Below, piece by piece: positions 42,152 to 50,565 of a DNA stretch of 64,000 nt. The position numbers were made by a program, and so were the translations under genes. The notes under the pieces are model-generated. The model was not told the origin of the DNA. It ran no database searches and saw nothing but the letters and a program-made list of their open reading frames with translations. The stretch is from RGIG8244 sp045639325 (GTDB lineage: Bacteria; Verrucomicrobiota; Lentisphaeria; Victivallales; UBA1829): the NCBI GenBank assembly GCA_045639325.1, contig JAZUCU010000014.1, forward strand, positions 1 to 64,000, in the 5' to 3' direction. The stretch's first letter is position 1. Every line of letters begins with the position of its first letter.

Positions 42152-43909
42152 ATGAAAATCGGCTATTTTGAACACTGGTCAAGACCTCACTGGAATTTCA
42201 CAGAATTTATCCGGGAGGAAGGATATGATATCGAAAAGATTGACTATTCAAACAAGAACTATCTGGAAAAATATGACGTCGTTCTGGTGGAACAGAACGG
42301 GTTCAACGACTATATTGAAAATGATGAATTGTATATTCAGGACTGGGTATCCCGCGGTGGTATTTTCCTCTTCATGCATCAGGATTATATGCGCTGGGCT
42401 CCCTGCTTCCTCCCCGAACACCTGAACAATACAAAATTGATTCACCGTTACATTCCCACCATCGGCGCAGGCAGTCTGAACACAACCGAAGGCCCCTACA
42501 TGATTTACATGATGCCGTGGGCTGTCGGTCAGGGCAAGAATCTGTTTAATTATCCGGAAAAGATCACGCCCGATGAAATGATCGGCTGGAATATCAAGGT
42601 CAATTCCTTCACCATTCTCCGTGCAAGTCCGGATAAAGATATTTCCGAATACGTCCGCACCGCCGCCCTCAGCTGCTATCTGGCAGATGAAAACTGGGAA
42701 ATTCTGGGTACTTATATGGACCCGGGCGTGCGGGATGGCGCATTGCTTCTGCAGGGACGTCACGGCAAAGGTATGTACTTCCTCAACCAGATTCTGGTTC
42801 CGGAAGTCAAACTGGATACCAACGAAAGATGTCTTTCCTTCTGGCGCAAATACCTGAAGAACCTGATGCATTACTTTGAAAATCACAAAAACGGCATTAC
42901 CGATCCCATTCCGGAAAAAGGAACCATGCCCGCAGGAAAACGCAATTACAAACTCTGCGTACACATGCACTCTCTTGACTGGTATGGATGCGATGCCAGC
43001 CCGGGTACCATCAATGCCCTCATGCGTCAGATGGATTACGATATCTGCTCACTCGCAGTCAAAGATGCCGCATGCTACAAAGGTAAACTCAATCCGGAAG
43101 AATATTCCGATGATAAAATCCTGTTCCTCGATGGTCAGGAATATCATCCCTTCAACTGGAAAGACAGACTGGATGCTCAGACACACAACGGTTATCACCT
43201 GCTTGCCGTCGGTACCGATCACGATGCATACACCCCTGAATTTACCAAGAGTATTTACGGCGATGAAGAAGTGGATGCTTACCTGAATAAAGCATTGAAC
43301 TATATCAACGATCATAACGGTGCTTCCATCGCCACACACCCGCAGCTGCAGACTTACTGGTTCGATTACCCCGTGGATGCTGTGGATATCGAACCGCTCC
43401 GTCCTCTCAAAGACACCCCCATGGAAACCTACTGGCTCCAGGGTAAAAAAGTCACAATGATGAATTCCGTTGACCTCTTCGGAACACGCCGCATGTACAC
43501 CAATCCGGCAGTCAACTTTATTTATCTGGCAGAAGGCGCAAAACCGTGCCGTGACAGTGTGGTTGCAGCCATCAAGGCCGGCAGCTCCATTGCCGCTTGC
43601 GGATTTACCGAATGTGATGTTACTTGCGAAGGTGCCATCCCCGGCAGCATCGTCAGCAAAAAGGATTCCATGCAGGTACATGTGACCGCCGCCATCTGGG
43701 ATGAAGATGTCCATGAAGTCCGCATTTACGCAGATGATCAGCTGGTCATCTGTGATAAAATGGCAGTCAAACGTCTGGATAAAGATTACACCGTTGCGGT
43801 TCCTGCCGGAGCACAGCATTTCCTCCGTGTGGAAATTGAAGGTTCACCGGAAAAGAGACCCGGCACACATCAACGTATTGCCACGGCTACTCCGTTCTAC
43901 TTTCATTGA
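42152..43909 (+). CDS. Two-part protein: amidotransferase-like N-terminus and PHP-like C-terminus
   Basis: 585 aa, no signal peptide. Residues 1-220 resemble a ThuA/glutamine-amidotransferase-like Rossmann domain (YDVVLVEQNGF, VSRGGIFLFMHQDY, GKGMYFLNQILVPE), without an obvious catalytic Cys. From about residue 268 it resembles a PHP-type metal hydrolase: CVHMHSLDWYG (HxH), LFLDGQEYHPF, AVGTDHDAY, IATHPQLQ, and MNSVDLFG. The last 100 residues are a beta sandwich. This pairing is unfamiliar to me. It lies between the DUF4838 gene and a GH106-like gene in one operon, so it probably acts on the same glycan. Confidence 0.6.
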   Translation: MKIGYFEHWSRPHWNFTEFIREEGYDIEKIDYSNKNYLEKYDVVLVEQNGFNDYIENDELYIQDWVSRGGIFLFMHQDYMRWAPCFLPEHLNNTKLIHRYIPTIGAGSLNTTEGPYMIYMMPWAVGQGKNLFNYPEKITPDEMIGWNIKVNSFTILRASPDKDISEYVRTAALSCYLADENWEILGTYMDPGVRDGALLLQGRHGKGMYFLNQILVPEVKLDTNERCLSFWRKYLKNLMHYFENHKNGITDPIPEKGTMPAGKRNYKLCVHMHSLDWYGCDASPGTINALMRQMDYDICSLAVKDAACYKGKLNPEEYSDDKILFLDGQEYHPFNWKDRLDAQTHNGYHLLAVGTDHDAYTPEFTKSIYGDEEVDAYLNKALNYINDHNGASIATHPQLQTYWFDYPVDAVDIEPLRPLKDTPMETYWLQGKKVTMMNSVDLFGTRRMYTNPAVNFIYLAEGAKPCRDSVVAAIKAGSSIAACGFTECDVTCEGAIPGSIVSKKDSMQVHVTAAIWDEDVHEVRIYADDQLVICDKMAVKRLDKDYTVAVPAGAQHFLRVEIEGSPEKRPGTHQRIATATPFYFH

Positions 43910-43932
43910 GAAAAAGGAACAATGTTCATATC

Positions 43933-46900
43933 ATGAAAAACATGTTGGAAAATTATAAAAATCCGGGTCCGGAGTTCCATGGTGCCCCGTTCTGGGCATG
44001 GAACGCAAAACTGGATCCTGAGGAACTGGTCAGACAGATCCGGATTTTCAAAGAAATGGGATTCGGCGGTTTCTTTATGCACGCCCGAATCGGTTTGAAT
44101 ACAACTTATCTGAGTAAAGAGTGGTTCGATTGCATTCATGCATGCGTCGATGAAGCAAAAAAAATCGGCTTGATCGCCAACCTTTACGATGAAGACAGAT
44201 GGCCCTCCGGCGGCGCCGGCTCCATCGTCACAAGAGATGATAAATACAAAATGCGCTTCCTCGTCTATGAAATTCTGGAAAAAATGCAGGATTCCAAGGC
44301 GGGCGGCGATACCCTCGCATGGTTCACAGCCGCAGTTTCCGGCGATAAAAATCAGCCGATCCTCCGTCAGGTACGCAAAATCGACGATCCGGAAAATTTC
44401 TCCCCCCGCGGCAGCAGAAAACTGTTGCGTTTTGCCCGGATTCTTTCCCCACGCAGCACCTGGTTCAACGGCGAAACTTATCTCGATACATTGAATCCGG
44501 CAGCCGTGGAAAAATTTGTGCAGACAACCCACGAAACCTATCGCAAGGAAGTCGGCAGCGAATTCGGCAAGACCATCAAAGCCATTTTCAGCGATGAACC
44601 CAGTTTCTGGCACTCCGGTCCGCAGAACAGTTTGACATGGACCGATGCCATTCCGGCGATTTACAAAGAACGTTATCAGGAAGATATTACCGATTATCTC
44701 CCTGAAATCTTCTTCACTTCCGTTAAAAAAGTTTCCACCGCACGTCACCGCTTCTATTCCATCCTGACCGATCTGTTTGTACAGGCATTCTCCCGTACCG
44801 TCGGCACATGGTGCGAGAAAAACGGCATCAACATGACCGGTCACATTTTCGAAGAAGACACCCTGGCTCATGCCGTGAATGAAGTCGGCTCCCCCATGCG
44901 TTTCTACGAATATATGCAGATGCCCGGGATTGATATGCTTACCGAACACTGGTGTATTTTCAACACCATCAAACAGTGTACCTCCATGGCACGTCAGTTC
45001 GGCAAAAAATGGCGTTTGAGCGAAACTTACGGCTGTACCGGTTGGGACTTCCCCTTTGCCGGACATAAGTCTCAGGGCGAAATGCAGTACGCACTCGGCA
45101 TCAACTACCGTTGTCAGCATCTTGCCTGGTATTCTGCGGAAGCGGAAGCAAAGCGGGACTATCCAGCCAGTATCTCTTATCAATCTTCCTGGTATAACAA
45201 ATATTCCATGGTGGAAAATTATTTTGCACGCCTCGGCGCCGTCCTTTCCGAAGGCGCGGAAGTCCGGGATCTGCTGGTCATTCACCCCATTGAATCCGCA
45301 TGGATGCGGTTCGATTTGTTCCAGACGGATCGCGGCTTGCGGACACGGGATAAACAATTCGTCACAATCACCAACACGCTGCTCGCTCAGAAATTGGATT
45401 TCGACTTCGGCGAAGAAGAAATTCTTTCCCGTTACGGCTCCGTGGAAGGTAATATTTTCAAAGTCAATCAGGCATCCTACCGGGCAGTTCTCATTCCGGA
45501 ACTGGATACCATCCGTCAGACCACCCTGCAACTGCTGCAGGACTTTGTCAAAGCCGGAGGTATGGTTGTCTACACCGGCAGGTCGCCGAAACATCTTGAC
45601 GGTGTGGAATCAGATATTCCGGAACAGGCATACAAGCAATTCAAGAATGCATCTCTGCCGGTTGCGGTACAGCTTCTTGCTCCGATTGCCCGCCGGATCT
45701 CCATCGAAGACGAAACAGGCAAACAAGTCCAGCCCATTCTGGTTCGTCTTGCCGATACCGGCAAAGCATGGACGATCTTCATGAGCAACTATGGCAAGAT
45801 GTTCCCCTCCGATCCGTTCAATGATAAAATGATCCGTGACAGAACCATGACGTTTGACAATACCAAAGTCAAAATCAATGTTCCCCAGCGCGGCAAGATC
45901 TACGAAATGGATCCGCTGACCGGAAAGATTTATCACGTTACAGCAGAATACCGCGACAATGCCTACGAACTGAACGTCTCCTTCGGTATGCTGGATTCTC
46001 ACCTGTACGTGATTACAGAAGAAAAACTGGATGCCGAACCGGAACGGATCATTCCCAAGGTGGGAAAACGGGAAAAACTCCCCAGAATCGAATGGGATTA
46101 CGAACTGGATGAAGATAACGTTCTCGTTCTCGACCGTGCAAACTGGCGCACAAACGGCGTATTCGGTCAGAAAGATGAATACATTCTCGCCATCGACGAT
46201 CAGCTGCGCAAACAGTTGGATAAAGCACCCCGTGCCGGCAATATGATCCAGCCCTGGCTCAGAGATAAAACACCGCCGGAAAAAACTCTTGATCTGGAAT
46301 TGACTTATAATTTCCAGGTTAAAGATATTCCCGCCGCGGATTGCCAGCTGGCATTGGAACATCCGGAATTTTATCAGATTTATCTCAACGGTACTCTCCT
46401 GAATAACGATGTGATCCGCTGGTGGATCGACCGGTCACTTCAGTGCATCAATATTCCCCGCTCCATCCTGCAGAAAGGCAGAAACACCTTGTCTCTCCGC
46501 TGCAAATATCACGAAAAACTGCCCGGACTGGAAGCCATTTTCATTCTCGGCAGATTCGGCGTGAAAGACGATACTATCACACGTCTGCCCCAACAGCTTT
46601 CCACCGGTTCCTGGACCGAACAGGGACTTCCCGGTTATGCAGGGAATGTCACGTATTCCCGTACCATTCAGGTCCCGCAGGAAGGCATGGTTCTGGAATT
46701 TGCTAAATGGCGCGGTGTTCTGTTGGGCGTCTCCATCAACGATGGGGAAGAACAATATCTGCCCTGGCCGCCGTACCGTCTGGATCTCCCTGCCGGTGAA
46801 GTGCAGCTGAAGATCACGGTCTATGGCAGCCGCCGTAACGCACTCGGTCCGTTCTATAATGAAGAACCCTGGCCGATCTGGACAGGGCCCGGTGTATTCA

Positions 46901-46983
46901 AGAAAACCGTTTCGACCAAACGTCAGACCGTTCCTTGCGGTCTGCTTACGGCTCCGGAACTCTGCACACTGGAAAGCGAATAA
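43933..46983 (+). CDS. GH106-like (alpha-L-rhamnosidase-related) glycosyl hydrolase
   Basis: 1016 aa from ATG 43933 (AAAAAGGAAC upstream). Its N-terminus reads PGPEFHGAPFWAWNAKLDPEELVRQI, then GFGGFFMHARIGLNT and LYDEDRWPSGGAGS, the pattern of the GH106-type barrel. Barrel acids include FSDEPSFW and ISYQSSWYNKY. The middle is an amidotransferase-like domain (LLQDFVKAGGMVVYTG). The C-terminus has galactose-binding-like sandwiches (YQIYLNGTLLNND). No signal peptide is seen. Probably removes rhamnose or a similar deoxy-sugar. End of the locus-1 operon, followed by a strong terminator. Confidence 0.8.
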   Translation: MKNMLENYKNPGPEFHGAPFWAWNAKLDPEELVRQIRIFKEMGFGGFFMHARIGLNTTYLSKEWFDCIHACVDEAKKIGLIANLYDEDRWPSGGAGSIVTRDDKYKMRFLVYEILEKMQDSKAGGDTLAWFTAAVSGDKNQPILRQVRKIDDPENFSPRGSRKLLRFARILSPRSTWFNGETYLDTLNPAAVEKFVQTTHETYRKEVGSEFGKTIKAIFSDEPSFWHSGPQNSLTWTDAIPAIYKERYQEDITDYLPEIFFTSVKKVSTARHRFYSILTDLFVQAFSRTVGTWCEKNGINMTGHIFEEDTLAHAVNEVGSPMRFYEYMQMPGIDMLTEHWCIFNTIKQCTSMARQFGKKWRLSETYGCTGWDFPFAGHKSQGEMQYALGINYRCQHLAWYSAEAEAKRDYPASISYQSSWYNKYSMVENYFARLGAVLSEGAEVRDLLVIHPIESAWMRFDLFQTDRGLRTRDKQFVTITNTLLAQKLDFDFGEEEILSRYGSVEGNIFKVNQASYRAVLIPELDTIRQTTLQLLQDFVKAGGMVVYTGRSPKHLDGVESDIPEQAYKQFKNASLPVAVQLLAPIARRISIEDETGKQVQPILVRLADTGKAWTIFMSNYGKMFPSDPFNDKMIRDRTMTFDNTKVKINVPQRGKIYEMDPLTGKIYHVTAEYRDNAYELNVSFGMLDSHLYVITEEKLDAEPERIIPKVGKREKLPRIEWDYELDEDNVLVLDRANWRTNGVFGQKDEYILAIDDQLRKQLDKAPRAGNMIQPWLRDKTPPEKTLDLELTYNFQVKDIPAADCQLALEHPEFYQIYLNGTLLNNDVIRWWIDRSLQCINIPRSILQKGRNTLSLRCKYHEKLPGLEAIFILGRFGVKDDTITRLPQQLSTGSWTEQGLPGYAGNVTYSRTIQVPQEGMVLEFAKWRGVLLGVSINDGEEQYLPWPPYRLDLPAGEVQLKITVYGSRRNALGPFYNEEPWPIWTGPGVFKKTVSTKRQTVPCGLLTAPELCTLESE

Positions 46984-47021
46984 AAAAATCCAGATTTACG
47001 CAATATAAAATATATTGTAAA

Positions 47022-47070
47022 TGCACCCTGCAAATACCATGAAAAACATGGTCTGCAGGGTGCATTTTTT
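47022..47070 (+). terminator. Strong rho-independent terminator of locus 1
   Basis: TGCACCCTGCA (47022-47032) pairs with TGCAGGGTGCA (47054-47064), an 11-bp stem, followed by six T. Confidence 0.88.
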
Positions 47071-47170
47071 TAAACACAGGAATTATCTTTTTATCAACTT
47101 TGCCACCGCCTTTTTGCAAACAACGGTTTGCGCATCATAAAAAAATTTTGTATTTTTTCGATGTATCATA

Positions 47171-47199
47171 TTGACTATCATTGATGTATTTTTTATATT
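47171..47199 (+). promoter_or_regulatory. Promoter of locus 2, with a possible operator repeat
   Basis: TTGACT (47171-47176), 17-nt spacer, TATATTA. The 7-mer GATGTAT occurs twice, before the -35 (47160-47166) and inside the spacer (47183-47189), 23 nt apart, and could be bound by the regulator encoded just downstream. Confidence 0.6.
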
Positions 47200-47239
47200 A
47201 TGAAAAAAGAAGTAACGCAAACCGGTCGGAAAACATATT

Positions 47240-48343
47240 ATGGAATTATTAAAAGAAATCATTTATCAACAGCTCTGCGATATGATATTCGAAGGTGATA
47301 TGACGCCAGGCAGCCGTTTGCCGGGAGAATTCGAATTGAGTCGGCAATTGGGCGTGTCGCGCGTTACGTTGCGCGCAGCGTTGTCACGTTTGGAAAAGGA
47401 AGGAATCATCACCCGTTCGCGTCAACTTGGAACGGTGCTGAATTTCGCCGCCAAGCCCCGGCCAAGACTGCTGATCGTGCTGAATCCCCGGGATGATCGG
47501 CCGGACACTCCACTGTTACAGATGATTTCCGGAGTATCAGCCCGCTGCACCGAACTCGGCATGGAAATTGACACCGTCAGTTATGATTATTTCACGGAGG
47601 CAAGATTTCTGGGCGACCGCTATATCGGCGTAATCCAGGCGTGCTGCAATTTTTACGGGGAGGAAAAACTGCTGGAAACCTTGAATCATTGCGGACTGCC
47701 AGTTGTGAACGCAATGGCATTCGAAAGCGATCCGCCGATCACCGGGCAGACCACGGTTCTATTTGATGCCTTCAACGCCTGGTTCGACGGTCTGAAATAT
47801 CTGCTCCGGTTCGGTCACCGCAGAATTGCTTTTCTGTTGAATGATATCAGCATTATCGAACGGCGTTTCAACTGCAATTTCGATGATTTCCGGACTGCAA
47901 CAGGGAAATATTGCCCGAATAACCGGAACCTTTTCCTGTTCCCGGAACAAGACAGGTATTTCCAGGACTCGATTTCCGCACTGCTGAATTCACCGGAACC
48001 GCCCACGGCATTTTACAGCTATAAAGTACCCTATGCACGTCTGATCTATCAATTTGCAAAGGAACATGATTTAAATATTCCAAAAGATCTTGCCGTGATG
48101 AGTTTTGACGGTGGATATGGAGCCTCCCTGCTCCGTCCATCTCTTTCCACTGTCGATTTCGGCTATCAACGACTCGGGCGCATCGCCGTGGATGTGCTGA
48201 TGGATCACGCCCGTTGGGAAAACGCCGAGACAAAACCTGTCATTCATACGCCTTATGCGGTCTTCGGCAGGGAAAGTACGGATCATTTCATCATAAACTA
48301 TACGGACGGCAAACGTCATTCTGTCGAACCAGAAAAATCATAA
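47240..48343 (+). CDS. GntR-type HTH with LacI-type sensor domain regulator
   Basis: 367 aa. Residues 1-65 form the GntR winged helix (IIYQQLCDMIFEGDMTPGSRLPGEFELSRQLGVSRVTLRAALSRLEKEGII). From about 75 it becomes a periplasmic-binding-protein fold of the LacI type (LLIVLNPRDDRPD, FGHRRIAFLLND, IPKDLAVMSFDGGYGASLLRPSLSTVDF), which would sense a sugar. This is the AraR-like arrangement. First gene of the locus and probably self-regulating. No clear SD sequence. Confidence 0.9.
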   Translation: MELLKEIIYQQLCDMIFEGDMTPGSRLPGEFELSRQLGVSRVTLRAALSRLEKEGIITRSRQLGTVLNFAAKPRPRLLIVLNPRDDRPDTPLLQMISGVSARCTELGMEIDTVSYDYFTEARFLGDRYIGVIQACCNFYGEEKLLETLNHCGLPVVNAMAFESDPPITGQTTVLFDAFNAWFDGLKYLLRFGHRRIAFLLNDISIIERRFNCNFDDFRTATGKYCPNNRNLFLFPEQDRYFQDSISALLNSPEPPTAFYSYKVPYARLIYQFAKEHDLNIPKDLAVMSFDGGYGASLLRPSLSTVDFGYQRLGRIAVDVLMDHARWENAETKPVIHTPYAVFGRESTDHFIINYTDGKRHSVEPEKS

Positions 48344-48363
48344 TTTCAAGAATAGGAGCAAAC

Positions 48364-49704
48364 ATGAAAAAGAAACTGCGTTACGTTCTGGTGGGAACCG
48401 GACAGCGGTCGTGGATGTACACCACGGCATTGATGAAGGAACATGCAAAAGACGGCGAACTTTGTGCGTTGTGTGACACAAACCGGCACCGGATGGATTT
48501 CTGGAACAAGTTTTTCAAGGAACAATACAAGCACAAACCGCTTCCGACTTACAAAGCAGACCAATTCGACCGCATGATTGCCGAAATCAAACCGGACAAA
48601 GTCATTGTTACCTCGATGGACCGGACTCATCACAATTACATCTGCCGGGCGATGGAACTTGGTTGCGATGTTGTCACAGAAAAACCGATGACTATGGATG
48701 CCGAAAAATGCCAGCAGATCATTGATACACAGAAACGCACCGGCCGTCATGTCACGGTGACCTTCAACTACCGTTATTCCCCGCGGAACACAAAAATCAA
48801 GGAAATCATCAAAAGCGGTCTGGTCGGGGATATCACCAGTGTCCATTTTGAATGGATGCTGAATACCAGCCATGGTGCGGATTATTTCCGCCGCTGGCAC
48901 CGCTGCAAAAACAACAGTGGAGGACTGCTGGTCCACAAGGCAACTCATCACTTCGATTTGGTCAACTGGTGGATAGATTCCCAGCCGGAAACTGTTTTCT
49001 CGTTGGGGACATTGCGTTTCTATGGCAAGGAAAACGCCGAAAAACGCGGCTGTACGGATTTCTATTACCGCTGCCGGGGAAGCAAAATCGCCGCAAAAGA
49101 TCCGTTCCGTTTCCAACTCCCGCCGGATCCTTACTGGCAAAAGATTTATAACGGAATCTATTTTGATTCCGAAGTCGAAGATCAGTACTACCGTGATCAG
49201 AGTGTGTTCGGCGACGGAATCAACATCGAAGACAATATGGGCGTGATCGTGCACTATAAAAACAAAGCAATCCTGACTTATTCGCTGAACGCACACGCTC
49301 CCTGGGAAGGTTACCGGGTCTGCTTCAACGGAACAAAAGGCAGACTGGAATTCAACGTTGTGGAAGTCTCGTCTTCCAGCAATGACGACAAGGATGTGGA
49401 AGTCGATTTCCCGGGTGCGCATCCGCTGACAATCGAACGTGGGCAACTGCTGCCGGAAATCATCTATCAGCCTCATTGGGGCAAGCCTTATGTGATTGAT
49501 TATCCGGAAGTCGCAGCCGATGCCGACCATGGCGGCGGCGATGTGCTGCTGTTGAAACATGTTTTCCAGGGAGTCAAAAAAGACCCGCTTGGATTGGCTG
49601 CCGACTATGTAGATGGTGCAAGATCAATCCTGATTGGTATCGCCGCCAATAAATCCATTGCATCCGGTCAGCCGGTCGATGTTTCGACTCTGGTGCATTT
49701 CTGA
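48364..49704 (+). CDS. Gfo/Idh/MocA-family oxidoreductase
   Basis: 446 aa from ATG 48364 (AGGAG upstream). Rossmann start YVLVGTGQRSWMYTTAL, then VTEKPMTMDAEKCQQI (the family's EKP motif), VTFNYRYSPRNTKIKEII, GLLVHKATHHFDLVNWW and YVDGARSILIGIAANKSI. NAD(P)-dependent oxidation of a sugar or inositol is typical. Second gene of locus 2, 20 nt after the regulator. Confidence 0.9.
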   Translation: MKKKLRYVLVGTGQRSWMYTTALMKEHAKDGELCALCDTNRHRMDFWNKFFKEQYKHKPLPTYKADQFDRMIAEIKPDKVIVTSMDRTHHNYICRAMELGCDVVTEKPMTMDAEKCQQIIDTQKRTGRHVTVTFNYRYSPRNTKIKEIIKSGLVGDITSVHFEWMLNTSHGADYFRRWHRCKNNSGGLLVHKATHHFDLVNWWIDSQPETVFSLGTLRFYGKENAEKRGCTDFYYRCRGSKIAAKDPFRFQLPPDPYWQKIYNGIYFDSEVEDQYYRDQSVFGDGINIEDNMGVIVHYKNKAILTYSLNAHAPWEGYRVCFNGTKGRLEFNVVEVSSSSNDDKDVEVDFPGAHPLTIERGQLLPEIIYQPHWGKPYVIDYPEVAADADHGGGDVLLLKHVFQGVKKDPLGLAADYVDGARSILIGIAANKSIASGQPVDVSTLVHF

Positions 49705-49763
49705 AAACAGGATCTTTACAGAAACATAAAAAAAGGTTCAACGATCAACGAAAGGAAGACAAG

Positions 49764-50537
49764 ATGAAGAAAGAGACCGCCGCAACTCATTTTTCAATGA
49801 TGTGCCGTTTTACGCTGATAGAGCTCCTCGTCGTGATTGCGATCATCGCAATGCTGGCTGCCATGCTTCTGCCTGCACTGAATCAGACACGGGATAGTGC
49901 GAAAACCATCCAATGCATGAATAATCTCAGATCCATCAATTCTACGATTCAGTTGTATGTAAACGATTATGATGAGCGATTTTTCACCTATAACATAAAA
50001 ATACCGGGGTCAACAATCAAATGGCATGACCCCAGCAGCGGAAACAATCCTCTTTTCAGCTATTTCAAATCGGCTGACAGCAGTAAGTCCCACTGGTTTT
50101 TCGCCGTCTACAAAGATGCAAGAAAAAATCATCGGCTGGCTTGCCCCAAACGTCAATTCGGTCAATTCCAGACAGATATCAGTTCCACTTACGGGCAAAG
50201 TTACGGTTACAGCATGTATTTTTACAGTCTTTTCTCCAATAAAGGATACAAGCGCAGTAAAATCTTAAAGCCGACCCGTACCGCGTTCATGGGAGAATCT
50301 TCCGTATCAAACTGGGGAACCGGAGAAAATGCGACTTATAAGGAATCCACCATTACCGCTCACCGGAATAAAGTCATGATCGCATTCTGTGACGGCAGAG
50401 CGGAAGCCGTCGATTACATGAAAATCCCCAACGGGCCCAATGCGCGTGTTCCCAACGGCAAAAAACCATCCCAGCATATTTTCTTCATCCCGGCATATAA
50501 CCTGGATGCAGGTTATCCGCTGCGGTATTTCGACTGA
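49764..50537 (+). CDS. Type II pseudopilin-like protein (H-X9-DG type), locus 2
   Basis: 257 aa, AAAGGA upstream. The N-terminus is a basic leader followed by FTLIELLVVIAIIAMLAA. The C-terminal motif H-R-N-K-V-M-I-A-F-C-D-G gives H-X9-DG. Same organisation as 38855-39601: a pseudopilin directly before a DUF4838/CBM9-like gene (28-nt gap). Little similarity to the first one outside the helix and motif, so the pair is not a recent duplication. Confidence 0.92.
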   Translation: MKKETAATHFSMMCRFTLIELLVVIAIIAMLAAMLLPALNQTRDSAKTIQCMNNLRSINSTIQLYVNDYDERFFTYNIKIPGSTIKWHDPSSGNNPLFSYFKSADSSKSHWFFAVYKDARKNHRLACPKRQFGQFQTDISSTYGQSYGYSMYFYSLFSNKGYKRSKILKPTRTAFMGESSVSNWGTGENATYKESTITAHRNKVMIAFCDGRAEAVDYMKIPNGPNARVPNGKKPSQHIFFIPAYNLDAGYPLRYFD

Positions 50538-50565
50538 AAAAACATTTATAACACAAGGTGAGTAA

